A stretch of 64,000 nucleotides of DNA, taken from Candidatus Saccharimonadota bacterium. Lineage in GTDB: Bacteria > Patescibacteriota > Saccharimonadia > Saccharimonadales > Saccharimonadaceae. Positions 26,794-36,287 of the stretch are shown here, in pieces. The notes beneath the pieces are model-generated. The model did not search any database, had not been told where the DNA came from, and saw nothing but the letters and a program-made list of their open reading frames with translations. Location of the stretch: the NCBI GenBank assembly GCA_017433245.1, contig JAFRHO010000013.1, positions 25,421 through 89,420 of the forward strand, in the 5' to 3' direction. Numbering within the stretch: position 1 is the first letter of the stretch; the number at the start of each line of letters is the position of its first letter. The position numbers were made by a program, and so were the translations under genes.

Positions 26794-28615
26794 GAAGAAG
26801 AAACAGCTGACGGCAGCAGAAATTGCGGCGCAGCAAGAGGCGATGGAAGCGGCAGAGATTCAGCGAGCGTTTGAGCAAGGTACTAATACGCTACGTGATT
26901 TGATTTCGCCGTCGGCGATTGAAATTCATTCGGATTATTTCCGTCTAGGTAATAAATATGGTCGGACTTTGTATATATATGGTTATCCGCGAACTCTATA
27001 CACTGGCTGGTTATCATCGATAATTAATATCGATGAGGTGATCGATGTCTCGATGTATATTTATCCGGTTGAGTCAGCAGTAGTGATGAAGAATTTGAGA
27101 ACTAAGGTGACGCAGCTTGAGGCATCAATGAATTTGAATATGGAAAAGGGGAAAGTACGTGATCCGGAGCTTGAGGCGGCGATTAGTGATGCAGAGGAGT
27201 TGCGTGATCAGCTGCAGGTTGGGGCGGAGAGATTTTTCCGGTTTGGACTTTATATTACGTTGTGGGCGGATTCGTTAGATGAAATGAAGTTTATACAGCA
27301 GAAGATTGAGACGATTTTCGGGCAGCAGATGGTTTTTTCGAAAGTAGCAAATGCACAACAAGAGCAAGGTTTGAATTCAGTGATGCCGCAATGTACGGAC
27401 CAATTACAGATTCGGCGCAATATGAATACTGGTGCGATTTCGACTTCATTCCCGTTTACTTCGGCTGATTTGACACAGGATAAAGGTATTCTATATGGTG
27501 TGAATATGCACAATAATGGTTTAGTAATATTTGATAGGTTTTCACTTGAAAACGCGAATATGGTGGTGTTTGCGAAATCTGGTGCTGGTAAATCGTTCAC
27601 GGTGAAGCTCGAAGCTTTGCGTTCAATGATGATTGGAGCGGAGATTTTGATTATTGATCCAGAGAATGAGTATCAGAAATTGAGTGATGCGGTGGGGGGG
27701 TCATATATTAGATTATCGCTTAACTCGGATGTGAGAATTAATCCGTTTGATTTGCCGAAAGTGGTAGACTCAGAGGATGCAAATGACGCTCTCAGGGCGA
27801 ATTTGGTGACTTTGCACGGGTTGTTTAGGTTGATGTTAGGTGGGAATCAGGTGTCAGGTGGTGGACAAGTAGTGCCTGCTTTGACGGCTACAGAAGAGGC
27901 AGACCTTGATCAGGCATTGATTGATACTTATGCGAGAGTGGGGATTACATCAGATCCATTGACGCATCAGTCGACGCCACCGACGATTTCGAACTTGTAT
28001 GATACGTTGTTACATATGGGTGGATCTGGGCCGAATTTGGCACAGAGATTACGTAAATATACGACAGGGACTTTTGCGGGGATTTTCTCGCAGCAGTCAA
28101 ATATTGATATTAATAACCAGATGGTGGTGTTTAACATTCGGGACCTTGAGGATGAACTAAGGCCGGTAGCGATGTACATCGTGTTGTCACATATATGGAA
28201 TATTGTGCGTGCGGAGCAGAAGAAACGTTTATTAATCGTAGATGAGGCATGGCAATTGATGCAACATGAAGATTCGGCGAATTTCTTGTTTTCGTTGGCG
28301 AAGAGAGCTCGTAAGTATTATCTGGGGCTCACGACAATTACGCAAGATGTGGAAGACTTTATGGGTACGAAGATGGGACGAGCGATTGTAGGGAACTCGT
28401 CAATGCAGCTATTGTTGAAACAATCAGTATCGGCGGTAGATGTGCTATCAGATGTGTTTAAGTTGACAGAGGAAGAGAAGCGGAGGTTGTCGAATTTCCC
28501 GGTGGGGCAAGGGTTGTTCTTTGCGGGGCAGAATCACGTTCACATTCAGATTATTGCGTCAGAAACAGAAGAGAGCCTTATTACAACAAATCCAGGGCAA
28601 CAGAAGAAAGCTTAA
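26786..28615 (+). CDS. VirB4/TraC-family T4SS ATPase, CPR type
   Basis: The motor ATPase of the T4SS-like apparatus. The 609-residue protein has Walker [13 protein letters not shown] and Walker [13 protein letters not shown], followed by [21 protein letters not shown], typical of the VirB4/TraC group. An Ala/Gln/Lys-rich N-terminus precedes a conserved region ([22 protein letters not shown], about 40-75). The ATG at 26786 is preferred because AAAGGAG lies 7 nt upstream; a Met 21 nt earlier sits before that site. The stop overlaps the convergent J-protein gene by 4 nt. VirB11, VirD4 and VirB8-10 genes are not in the window. Confidence 0.92.
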   Translation: MGRKKKQLTAAEIAAQQEAMEAAEIQRAFEQGTNTLRDLISPSAIEIHSDYFRLGNKYGRTLYIYGYPRTLYTGWLSSIINIDEVIDVSMYIYPVESAVVMKNLRTKVTQLEASMNLNMEKGKVRDPELEAAISDAEELRDQLQVGAERFFRFGLYITLWADSLDEMKFIQQKIETIFGQQMVFSKVANAQQEQGLNSVMPQCTDQLQIRRNMNTGAISTSFPFTSADLTQDKGILYGVNMHNNGLVIFDRFSLENANMVVFAKSGAGKSFTVKLEALRSMMIGAEILIIDPENEYQKLSDAVGGSYIRLSLNSDVRINPFDLPKVVDSEDANDALRANLVTLHGLFRLMLGGNQVSGGGQVVPALTATEEADLDQALIDTYARVGITSDPLTHQSTPPTISNLYDTLLHMGGSGPNLAQRLRKYTTGTFAGIFSQQSNIDINNQMVVFNIRDLEDELRPVAMYIVLSHIWNIVRAEQKKRLLIVDEAWQLMQHEDSANFLFSLAKRARKYYLGLTTITQDVEDFMGTKMGRAIVGNSSMQLLLKQSVSAVDVLSDVFKLTEEEKRRLSNFPVGQGLFFAGQNHVHIQIIASETEESLITTNPGQQKKA

Positions 28616-29544
28616 CCCCAGAAGCCGCGTTTCTTGGTTTTCTTAAATTCTTCGAGGAGTTCTTTTTGTTTTCTGCTGAGATTTTTCGGAGTTTCAACGA
28701 TGACGGTGACGATGTGAGGACCACGGTCGCCATCGGCACGGAAAGGAACGCCGTGGCCGCTGAGTTTGAATGGGGTACCGGATTGGGTACCGGCGGGGAC
28801 CTTCATGGTGATTTTACCGTCGACGGTTTCGACATCAATTTCTGTGCCAAGAGCTGCATCAACCATATTGATGTGCTCTTCGGAAAGAATGATGGCGCCT
28901 TCGCGAGTAAGATGTTTGTGGGGTTTGACTTTGATGCGGACATAGAGGTCGCCTGGTTCGGTAGCGCCTTCAGGAGCGGGGCCACCTTTGCCGCGGAGTC
29001 GGATGGACATGCCATCGTCGATGCCGGCAGGAATTTTGACTTTTAAGTCTTTGCCTTCGACAGTGACTGACTTGGCAGTGCCGAAAATGGCTTCTTCGAA
29101 GGTTAAGGTGACGGTGGTTTGATAATCGGGGCCGCGGCGAGGACGTCTAGTGCCCTGGGTACCAAAGAGGCTACCTAGGATATCGTCAAAAACAGAGCCG
29201 GTACCGCCACCAAAATCGAAACTGAAGGTTTGGCCGCCATAGTTGAAAGCGCCGCCTGCGAATGGGTTGCCACCTGCAAAAGGATTGCCACCGCCGCCGA
29301 AAGGATTGCCAGCACCACCGACGCCGGCATGGCCGAATTGGTCGTATCTTGCGCGTTTTTGCTTATCACTCAAGACGTCGTGGGCTTCGTTGATTTCTTT
29401 GAATTTGGCTTCGGCTTCTTTGTCGCCAGGGTTCTTGTCGGGATGGTATTTGATGGCGAGCTTACGGTAAGCTTTCTTGATTTCATCATCGGATGCGTTC
29501 TTGGAAACGCCTAAGACTTCGTAATAATCACGTTTTGTACTCAT
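28612..29544 (-). CDS. DnaJ-family J-protein without zinc finger (CbpA/type II-like)
   Basis: A co-chaperone that stimulates Hsp70 ATPase and delivers clients. The J-domain (residues 5-70) has the essential HPD motif in [10 protein letters not shown] Gly/Phe/Asn-rich segment (about 72-120) is followed directly by the C-terminal substrate-binding domains ([28 protein letters not shown]). The four CxxCxGxG zinc repeats of classical DnaJ are absent, so this is a type II J-protein; 310 residues fits. The gene is controlled by its own CIRCE operator. dnaK and grpE are outside the window. Confidence 0.93.
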   Translation of the reverse strand: MSTKRDYYEVLGVSKNASDDEIKKAYRKLAIKYHPDKNPGDKEAEAKFKEINEAHDVLSDKQKRARYDQFGHAGVGGAGNPFGGGGNPFAGGNPFAGGAFNYGGQTFSFDFGGGTGSVFDDILGSLFGTQGTRRPRRGPDYQTTVTLTFEEAIFGTAKSVTVEGKDLKVKIPAGIDDGMSIRLRGKGGPAPEGATEPGDLYVRIKVKPHKHLTREGAIILSEEHINMVDAALGTEIDVETVDGKITMKVPAGTQSGTPFKLSGHGVPFRADGDRGPHIVTVIVETPKNLSRKQKELLEEFKKTKKRGFWG

Positions 29545-29551
29545 GTATGCT

Positions 29552-29580
29552 ATTATATATCACTGGCACTCGAAATGCAA
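29552..29580 (-). promoter_or_regulatory. J-protein promoter
   Basis: On the minus strand: TTGCAT (29580-29575), 17-nt spacer, TATAAT (29557-29552), then 7 nt to the ATG at 29544, so nearly leaderless. Confidence 0.75.
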
Positions 29581-29589
29581 GAGTGCTAG
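29563..29589 (-). promoter_or_regulatory. CIRCE operator (HrcA site) at J-protein gene
   Basis: CTGGCACTC, 9-nt spacer, GAGTGCTAG: the 9-9-9 CIRCE geometry, with GAGTGCTA an exact match to the consensus arm. It overlaps the -35 element and the last codons of the upstream small gene. Confidence 0.85.
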
Positions 29590-29804
29590 ACTTTTACGCG
29601 GGTTTCGACTAATCCGGTAGTGACATTACGGACGACGAGATCGACGCCATTCGCTGCGCGTTCGATGCGGTGGGTGACCCAGCCGGATGAGTTTCGTACG
29701 ACGAGGGAATTCGAGACAAGGCTGCCCTCGATGTACGAGCTGCTGCCGTCTGGTGCGCGGTAGATGACGCCGTTTCTTACTAACATTTCTTCTAAATAAC
29801 CCAT
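29586..29804 (-). CDS. Small hypothetical protein
   Basis: A 72-residue protein without signal peptide or membrane helix. It is predicted to be mostly beta strand, with repeated VxN/VRN units (LVVRNSSGW, LVVRNVTTG) that look like two short internal repeats. A strong GGAGG site lies 5 nt before the ATG. Its stop codon lies within the CIRCE operator of the following J-protein gene on the same strand. No family or function recognised. Confidence 0.7.
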   Translation of the reverse strand: MGYLEEMLVRNGVIYRAPDGSSSYIEGSLVSNSLVVRNSSGWVTHRIERAANGVDLVVRNVTTGLVETRVKV

Positions 29805-29936
29805 ATTACCTCCACTTGGTTTTTAATTAGTGTACGCTTGTTGGCGAGGAAAGGCAAGCATGGGCGAGATGATGAGGTGCGATATATTGTTGTATAAGAG
29901 TCCATAAGGTTTTGTCATTTTTTAGAAAATGCGTGA

Positions 29937-29942
29937 TATAAT
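29937..29942 (+). promoter_or_regulatory. -10 box of FISUMP surface protein gene
   Basis: TATAAT 31 nt before the ATG at 29974; TTGTCA lies 19 nt upstream as a loose -35. An AAAGGA site follows. Confidence 0.5.
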
Positions 29943-29973
29943 AAACTTAAGCTAAATAAAGGATTACTTGATT

Positions 29974-31803
29974 ATGGTCGTACAGAGTTATTATAGGGCG
30001 ACAATACTAAGCTTAGGTGCGATGCTGGGTGTTACTGCTATGGTTGGTGGGATACTAGCTGGCAATCGGGTATTGGCGGAAGATGATACTTCCATAGTAG
30101 ACGAAATAAACATAACAGTCCCAGTCTCATGTACTATTTCTGGTACAGGACAGAATACCCATAATGCTAATATCAATAATGGACTATATGAAGATGATAT
30201 AGGCACAACTACTCTACATGCATTCTGTAATGATAATGAAGGATTCGCTATATATGCAGCAGGTTATACAGGAAATGAAGTAGGAGGAGAGAGCAGTAAT
30301 AAACTAGTAGGAACAAATGCTAGTAATAATGCAACTATAGAATCTGGCACTGCTACAACTGCTGGTAATCCTGATGTATCTAACTGGGCTATGAAACTAC
30401 AAATAACACAAGATTCTGGAGATACTACAGGTACTAATGCTTTCACCATTGACTCTGCTCCTAATGTAGATCTTCCTAGTCAAGCAGAACAATCTGTAAC
30501 TAGTACACCATTCTCGCAATACCACGTAGTACCAAATGAATATACCAAAGTTGCTCATAAGAACTCAAATACTGATATGACAGAATCTACTGGTGGAGTT
30601 AAACTCACTACTACTTATGCTGCTTATATTTCTAAGACTCAACCGGCAGATACGTATTCTGGACAAGTTATCTACACTCTAGTTCACCCAGCCTCTCATG
30701 CGGCACCAATCTTTCTAAATACTAATGCAGATGATATTTCCGAAGTCACTTATATGCAGGAATTTGCTGTAGTTAGTAGTACTAACCGTCAATCTATCAT
30801 AGATTCCATGGTCCCAGAACAACAATACACCGTCACTGATATGCGCGATAATAAGACTTATACTATTGCTAAATACCAAGCCGGTACCGATTCTACTACT
30901 AATCAACCAATCTATGATGTCTGGATGACTAAGAACCTAGACCTAGATATTGACTCTAATAGAACCTATACTAATGAAGATACCGACCTTGGTTATAATA
31001 CTACGACTAATGAATACACTACAGCCTCATGGAAACCAGCTCGTTCTACCTATGCCGCTACTACTACACAGACCCACGAATGGTGCCAAGGTGGGACTTG
31101 GGACTCACAAGATGGCTATTGTGAACTAAACGACACCCCAGAATCCTACGACCCAGGTAGCCTTTACTGGAACTTAACCGAAAGCAACTATAGTGATTGG
31201 GATGAATACTATCACTCCTGCGACTATAGCACGTCTACCCCAACTTGCGACCAATCTAAAAACCCAATCAGTACCTATGTATCATCTACTGGAACAGAAC
31301 AGTACCATCTAGGTAATTACTATAACTGGGCGGCAGCACTTGCTACCAACGATAGTTCTGCCTTTAATAACAGTACTGCCCTTAATAACAGTACATTAGT
31401 AGAACAATCCATCTGCCCAGCTGGCTGGACTCTACCACGCATAGGTGACAGTGAAGACACCTTCTATAGTTTATGGAACCAATATGGATTTAGTAGTAAT
31501 AGTTATAATGACACAAATAATAACGGAATTCATGATGCAAATGAAAGTGCCTTGTGGACGAGTCCACTTTACTTTGCTGCTAGTGGCTACTTCTATGGTA
31601 CTCTGGGCAATGTCGGGTTCGGCGGCTTCTTTTGGGCGCCTATCCCAGGTGGTTACGACGGCGCCTGGGGCGCGTACTTCGATGGAGACGGTGATATCTA
31701 CCCATCGGACTACTACAATCGGCGCAACGGTCACTCAGTTCGCTGTATCTTACGTCCAGTAGTTAATTCAGTATCTGATGGTAGCGGAGGCGGGGGGAAA
31801 TAA
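29974..31803 (+). CDS. Exported FISUMP-domain surface protein (paralogue A)
   Basis: The 609-residue protein has a signal peptide (MVVQSYYRATILSLG..., ending VLA near residue 34). An N-terminal domain shared with the 37697-39448 protein follows, starting at the EINITVPVSCT region (with FCNDNEGFAIYA and YISKTQPA). The C-terminal half has FISUMP/lectin-like features: MWTKNLDL-like Trp/Asn segments, CPAGWTLPRIG and a final NGHSVRCILRP. It ends in a Gly/Ser tail (DGSGGGGK). The ATG at 29974 is preferred over a TTG 6 nt earlier. After the signal peptide the plus strand becomes C-rich, opposite to its surroundings, which points to recombination. Likely a surface adhesin. Confidence 0.8.
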   Translation: MVVQSYYRATILSLGAMLGVTAMVGGILAGNRVLAEDDTSIVDEINITVPVSCTISGTGQNTHNANINNGLYEDDIGTTTLHAFCNDNEGFAIYAAGYTGNEVGGESSNKLVGTNASNNATIESGTATTAGNPDVSNWAMKLQITQDSGDTTGTNAFTIDSAPNVDLPSQAEQSVTSTPFSQYHVVPNEYTKVAHKNSNTDMTESTGGVKLTTTYAAYISKTQPADTYSGQVIYTLVHPASHAAPIFLNTNADDISEVTYMQEFAVVSSTNRQSIIDSMVPEQQYTVTDMRDNKTYTIAKYQAGTDSTTNQPIYDVWMTKNLDLDIDSNRTYTNEDTDLGYNTTTNEYTTASWKPARSTYAATTTQTHEWCQGGTWDSQDGYCELNDTPESYDPGSLYWNLTESNYSDWDEYYHSCDYSTSTPTCDQSKNPISTYVSSTGTEQYHLGNYYNWAAALATNDSSAFNNSTALNNSTLVEQSICPAGWTLPRIGDSEDTFYSLWNQYGFSSNSYNDTNNNGIHDANESALWTSPLYFAASGYFYGTLGNVGFGGFFWAPIPGGYDGAWGAYFDGDGDIYPSDYYNRRNGHSVRCILRPVVNSVSDGSGGGGK

Positions 31804-32070
31804 TCCCAAGTAATCCTGATGCCCCCATTGTCTAGTTCAGTGTTTTTCCCCTCCCGCCTTTCCTTGTAAGATTCCGCAAGCAGCGTGAGCATCATCTCGG
31901 GGCTATTGGCGGAAAATGCGGGCGTCCGCTATATATAGTATATATTGCATATTGATGCGGGAGTTTATGAAATGTGGTATAATAGAAAGTGGAATATTAT
32001 AATTTGATTGTTATTTGTTAACCCGCTGGTATAGAGAAAAATATCAGCAAAAACAATTAGAAAGGAAATT
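31804..32070. other. Intergenic region between surface protein and rny
   Basis: No convincing gene. The first about 65 nt are pyrimidine-rich and continue the C-rich block of the upstream gene. Then come an alternating TA stretch (31930-31950) and a TATAAT at 31978-31983 that probably serves rny with a leader of about 80 nt. Confidence 0.5.
31978..31983 (+). promoter_or_regulatory. -10 box of rny
   Basis: TATAAT in GTGGTATAAT context; the rny ATG lies about 88 nt downstream after an AAAGGAAAT site. Confidence 0.45.
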
Positions 32071-33588
32071 ATGGAAATTGTGATTCCAATAATTGCCGCC
32101 GTAGTGGGTATTGCTGCTGGGGCGGGTGGAATTTTTGCGTATAACAAACGCAATGAAAACGGGGGGAAAGAAAAGGCTGATGATTTAGTGCGGAAGGCGA
32201 AGCGTGAGGCGTCGGATATTGTGCTAAATGCAAAGAAAGAAGCAGCGCGTGTGACTGAGCAGAACCAGGCGGAGGAGAATGAGCGTCGGAAGGAATGGCG
32301 ACGGACGGAGAATCGGCTCTCTGAGCGTGAGACGACACTTGACGCGAAGCTGGATCAACTTGAGAAGAAGACGGAGAAATTGACGCGTGAGGAAAAGGAA
32401 CTCGAAGATTTGAAGAACGAGGTACGAGATATCCGGACAAAGCAGCATGAGAAGCTTGAGAAAATTGCGGGGCTGTCGAAAACGGAAGCACGTGAGAAAT
32501 TGATGAAGATGACGGAAAATGATATTAAACAGGATCTTGCTGGCTTGGTGGTGAAGGAACAGAAAGAGATCAAGCACGATATTGATGAGACGGCGCAGGC
32601 GCTATTACTTACAGCGATGGAGAGGATGTCGTCTGAAGTAACGGCGGATAGAACCGTGACGGCCTTAAAATTACCAGATGATGACCTGAAAGGTCGGATT
32701 ATTGGTAAGGAAGGACGCAATATTCAGGCTTTGCAGAGGGCGACTGGTGTGGATATCTTAGTAGATGATACGCCAGGGATGATTGTGTTATCGTCGTTTG
32801 ATCCGATTCGTCGTCAGGTAGCAAGGTATGCACTTGAGAGATTGATGAAAGATGGGCGGATTAACCCGGCTTCAATTGAAGAATCAGTAGCAAAGGCTGA
32901 GCGTGAGATCGAAAAAGAAGTGGTGCGAGCGGGTGAAGATGCAGCACGTGAAGTTGGGGTAGTGGGGATTCCACGTGAGATTTTGCATCTCTTAGGCGAG
33001 CTCAAATTCCGTACGTCTTATGGTCAGAATGTGCTCCTTCATTCGATTGAAATGGCGCATGTGGCGGGGATGATTGCGGAAGAAATTGGCGCAGATAAGA
33101 GAATTGCAAAGACGGCGGCGCTACTTCATGACATGGGTAAGGCGGTGACGCATAAGATTGAAGGTAAACATGCGGATATTGGTGCAGAGCTCGCGAAGAA
33201 ATATGGTATGTCGGATGAGATTGTGCATGCGATTGCAGCGCATCATGATGACATTGAGCCGACGACACCAGAAGCGATTATTGTGAAGATTTGCGATGCG
33301 ATGTCGGCTGCTCGTCCTGGTGCTCGCAATATCTCGGCGGAGAATTTTGCGGAGAGGATGCGTGATCTTGAAAACATTGCAACTTCGTTCCCGGGGATTG
33401 ACAAGGCTTATGCGATATCGGCTGGGCGTGAAATTCGAGTGATTGTAGAGCCGAAGCAGATTGACGATTTGTCAGCATTGAAGTTAGCACGTGATATTGC
33501 GAATAAGATCGAGGTGACGATGTCGTACCCTGGTATCATTAAGGTGAACGTAATCCGGGAAACGCGCGCCGTTGAATACGCTAAATAA
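32071..33588 (+). CDS. rny: Ribonuclease Y
   Basis: A membrane-tethered endoribonuclease that starts mRNA decay in bacteria lacking RNase E. The 505-residue protein has an N-terminal membrane helix (about 3-24), a long charged coiled coil (about 30-165), a KH RNA-binding domain with GRIIGKEGRNIQAL near 207-220, and an HD metal-dependent domain with LLHDMGKAV (His353-Asp354) and AAHHDD. Length and order match the family. It starts after AAAGGAAATT. Its stop abuts the stop of the convergent transporter gene with no gap. Confidence 0.97.
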   Translation: MEIVIPIIAAVVGIAAGAGGIFAYNKRNENGGKEKADDLVRKAKREASDIVLNAKKEAARVTEQNQAEENERRKEWRRTENRLSERETTLDAKLDQLEKKTEKLTREEKELEDLKNEVRDIRTKQHEKLEKIAGLSKTEAREKLMKMTENDIKQDLAGLVVKEQKEIKHDIDETAQALLLTAMERMSSEVTADRTVTALKLPDDDLKGRIIGKEGRNIQALQRATGVDILVDDTPGMIVLSSFDPIRRQVARYALERLMKDGRINPASIEESVAKAEREIEKEVVRAGEDAAREVGVVGIPREILHLLGELKFRTSYGQNVLLHSIEMAHVAGMIAEEIGADKRIAKTAALLHDMGKAVTHKIEGKHADIGAELAKKYGMSDEIVHAIAAHHDDIEPTTPEAIIVKICDAMSAARPGARNISAENFAERMRDLENIATSFPGIDKAYAISAGREIRVIVEPKQIDDLSALKLARDIANKIEVTMSYPGIIKVNVIRETRAVEYAK

Positions 33589-34338
33589 CTACTTTTTGTG
33601 ATAGATGAGGTAGTAGCCGCCGGCGACGATGATGGCACCGCCGATGAGGTTGCCGAGAGTAACCGGTAAGAGGTTGTGGAGTAGAAAAGCCTGGATGGAG
33701 GGGGCGGCTATTCCGCTGAAGGCGCCTTGGAGCATGCCGGCGGGGATGTAAAACATATTGGCAACGGAATGTTCGAAGCCGCTGAGGACGAAGAGCATGA
33801 CGGGGAAGAAGACGGCGGCGATTTTGCCGGTAACGGTGTTGGCGCTGAAAGACATCCAAACAGCGATACAGACTAAGAGATTACATAAGATGCCGCGGAG
33901 CATAGCTTCAAAAAAGGGAAGGCTGGTCTTGGTAACGGCGGTAGTGACAACTGCGTCGGAAGAGTAATTGAATATTCCGCTTAGAGTGACGAGGGCGGCG
34001 ATGAAAAGAGCGCCGAGGAAATTGCCGAGAAAAACGAGAGACCAATTTTTGAGGAGTTTGGTGAGGGAGATTTGGCGGTCGAAAAGGGCGGCGAGCATGA
34101 GATTGTTGCCGGTGAAGAGTTCGCTACCGGCGATAACGACCATGGCGAGACCAGCGGTGAAAATGCAAGCGCCGGCGATTTTGCCGCCGTAGATGTTGCC
34201 GAAGGTGGCACCGGTGGCGGCGAGAGCGATGAACATGCCGGCAAAGATGCCGAGTAGGAGCATTTGCCACCATTTGAGATTGGCTTTTTGTTTACCGATA
34301 GTGATGGTTTTGTCTAAGATTTGTGCTGGCGTGAGCAT
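33589..34338 (-). CDS. Formate/nitrite transporter (FNT) family protein
   Basis: A 249-residue membrane protein with six helices. FNT hallmarks are the first helix region GIFAGMFIALAATG, the pore motif AGSELFTGNNL and the later SGFEHSVANMF. These pentameric channels pass formate, nitrite, hydrosulfide or lactate. Formate or lactate export would fit a fermenting organism with acetate kinase, but the sequence alone does not fix the substrate. A perfect AAGGAGGT site precedes the ATG. Confidence 0.92.
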   Translation of the reverse strand: MLTPAQILDKTITIGKQKANLKWWQMLLLGIFAGMFIALAATGATFGNIYGGKIAGACIFTAGLAMVVIAGSELFTGNNLMLAALFDRQISLTKLLKNWSLVFLGNFLGALFIAALVTLSGIFNYSSDAVVTTAVTKTSLPFFEAMLRGILCNLLVCIAVWMSFSANTVTGKIAAVFFPVMLFVLSGFEHSVANMFYIPAGMLQGAFSGIAAPSIQAFLLHNLLPVTLGNLIGGAIIVAGGYYLIYHKK

Positions 34339-34396
34339 ATATACCTCCTTGATTATTGCCGCACCCGTTGTTATTATTGTTATGATTGTAGCACGT

Positions 34397-35512
34397 TTAG
34401 TCGCTGACGTCGATATCTAAAGTGATGTGGAGTTCGTAATCTGGGTATTTGGTGTGGATTTCGTCGTAGATGTGTTGGTAAAGTTCTTCGCGGTGCTCAA
34501 CGGCGAAGTCGATGATAATGTCGAAACTGATGGTTTTATCGGTGTTGTTTAGATAAAAACCGTGCATCTCGAGGACACCTTTGTGTGAGAAGACGATAGA
34601 TTTAATGTCTTGTTGGATTTTTTGGGTAGCTTTATCAGTAGTGTTGACGGAGTAGACGCCGATGGTGTGGAGGATGACACCGTATTGTGCTAAGATATTT
34701 TGAGAGATGCGGCGGGAGATTTGGTCGAGTTCGGCGACGGTGAGGGTGTCTCGGACTTCGATGTGGATGGAACCTAAGTATTTGTCTGGGCCGTAGTCGT
34801 TTAGAACGAGGTCGAAGGCACCTTCAACGTCGGGGTCTTTCATAACGGTTTTTTTAATTTTCTTGGTGAGGGTGCTTTCGGCGCGGGTGCCGAGGATGTT
34901 GTCGACGGAAGATTTGATGAGATCGATGCCGGTTTTGATGATGTAGAGGGAGACGAGGATACCGACGTAGGCTTCGAGGTCGATTTGCCAGATTATGTAG
35001 ATAATGGTGGAGGCGAGGACAGAGATGGAGAGGAGACCGTCATTAAAAGCATCGGTGCCGCTTGCGACGAGGGAGTCGGAGTGGACTTTCTTGCCGGTGT
35101 TTTTGACGAAGAGGCCGAGGGCGAATTTGATGATGATGCCGGCGACGAGGATGACGATGGTGACGGTGCCGTATTCGGGGATTTCTGGGTTGATAAGTTT
35201 TTTGATGGATTCGATGAGGGCGGTGATGCCAGCGTAGAGAACTATGGCGGAGACGACGAGCGAGGTGACGTATTCGATACGGCCGTGGCCGAAGGGGTGG
35301 TTGCGATCGGGGGCTTTGCCGGCGAGTTTGGTGCCGATGATGGTGATAATGCTAGATAAGGCGTCGCTTAAGTTATTGACGGCGTCGGTGATGATGGCGA
35401 TAGAATTAGACATGAAGCCAACTGTAGCCTTGAAACCGACGAGGACGAGGTTCGCTAAGATGCTGAGGATGCTGGTCTTTATAACTGTGGATTCGCGCTT
35501 GGACTTTTTCAT
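34397..35512 (-). CDS. Cation diffusion facilitator (CDF) metal transporter
   Basis: A 371-residue proton-coupled divalent-metal exporter. Six membrane helices lie in residues 12-205. Metal-site motifs are DAVNNLSDAL in helix 2 and DAFNDGLL in helix 5, with the histidine-bearing loop HPFGHGRIEY. The C-terminal part is longer than average and contains the CDF cytoplasmic dimerisation fold (about 210-290) plus a second similar segment (about 300-371). The start has a TATAAT 6 nt upstream. Zn2+, Mn2+ or Fe2+ are possible substrates. Divergent from the AlkD-like gene. Confidence 0.93.
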   Translation of the reverse strand: MKKSKRESTVIKTSILSILANLVLVGFKATVGFMSNSIAIITDAVNNLSDALSSIITIIGTKLAGKAPDRNHPFGHGRIEYVTSLVVSAIVLYAGITALIESIKKLINPEIPEYGTVTIVILVAGIIIKFALGLFVKNTGKKVHSDSLVASGTDAFNDGLLSISVLASTIIYIIWQIDLEAYVGILVSLYIIKTGIDLIKSSVDNILGTRAESTLTKKIKKTVMKDPDVEGAFDLVLNDYGPDKYLGSIHIEVRDTLTVAELDQISRRISQNILAQYGVILHTIGVYSVNTTDKATQKIQQDIKSIVFSHKGVLEMHGFYLNNTDKTISFDIIIDFAVEHREELYQHIYDEIHTKYPDYELHITLDIDVSD

Positions 35513-35518
35513 GAAATT

Positions 35519-35524
35519 ATTATA
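35519..35524 (-). promoter_or_regulatory. -10 box, leaderless start of CDF gene
   Basis: Minus-strand TATAAT exactly 6 nt before the ATG at 35512. Confidence 0.6.
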
Positions 35525-35546
35525 TCATTTTTTACCATGAATCCTT

Positions 35547-35552
35547 TATAAT
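35547..35552 (+). promoter_or_regulatory. -10 box, leaderless start of AlkD-like gene
   Basis: TATAAT exactly 6 nt before the ATG at 35559; the two divergent genes share 46 nt with back-to-back leaderless promoters. Confidence 0.6.
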
Positions 35553-35558
35553 GTATGT

Positions 35559-36281
35559 ATGGATAAGATTCAGAATTATCAGGAGTTGAGGGGGAAATTG
35601 GCGAGTTTGGCGGATGATGAGTATCGGGAGTTTAGTATGAAGGGGATTCCGAGTGAGCGGCCGTTTATCGGGGTAAGGATTCCACTGGTGCGGGAGGTAG
35701 TGAAGAGGGTGCCTGATGAGAGGATTACTGAGTTTTTGATGGTGGAGCCGGTGGCAATTGAGGAGGTGCTGGCGAGAGGGATGCTGATTTGTAGATTGCC
35801 GTATGAGGAGATTGTGGTCTCACGTGACGAGCTTAAAAGTAAGTCGTGGTTTGATTCGCAAATTGATTATATTGATAATTGGTGCACTTGTGATATCTTT
35901 TGCTCGGGGGTGTGTCGGAAAATAGGAAGGCATAGGGAGGATTTTTTGGAACTCAAGGTGGATGGATTGCTTGATGCTGCGGACGAGTTTGCAGTGCGTG
36001 TGGGACTGGTGATGCTGAAAGGTGGATATGTAAATGAAGATTACCTCGCGGTGATTTTCGATCGAGTGGAAAGGTTGGTCAGTCGGAAAGAGTATTATGT
36101 GCGGATGGCAATAGCGTGGCTTATTGCGGAATGTTTTATTAAATATCCGGAGGTGACTTTGGGGTATTTGAAAATATCTGGACTTCCGAAATGGACGTTT
36201 AACAAAACGATTTCGAAGATTTGTGATTCGCATCGAGTGGATGAGGAAACAAAAGAAATGTTAAAGAAAATGAGGAGGTAA
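35559..36281 (+). CDS. AlkD-like DNA alkylation repair protein (HEAT repeats)
   Basis: AlkD glycosylases remove alkylated bases without base flipping. The 240-residue helical protein shows family landmarks: MKGIPSERPFIGVRIPLVR near the start, the YIDNWCTCDIF segment (AlkD usually has DNWDLCD; Asp here is replaced by Thr-Cys) and VRMAIAWLIAECF. The change in the DNW motif means catalytic activity is not assured. It starts from a leaderless promoter and ends in ATGAGGAGGTAA, which also provides the Shine-Dalgarno site for the next gene. Confidence 0.85.
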   Translation: MDKIQNYQELRGKLASLADDEYREFSMKGIPSERPFIGVRIPLVREVVKRVPDERITEFLMVEPVAIEEVLARGMLICRLPYEEIVVSRDELKSKSWFDSQIDYIDNWCTCDIFCSGVCRKIGRHREDFLELKVDGLLDAADEFAVRVGLVMLKGGYVNEDYLAVIFDRVERLVSRKEYYVRMAIAWLIAECFIKYPEVTLGYLKISGLPKWTFNKTISKICDSHRVDEETKEMLKKMRR

Positions 36282-36287
36282 AATGAA

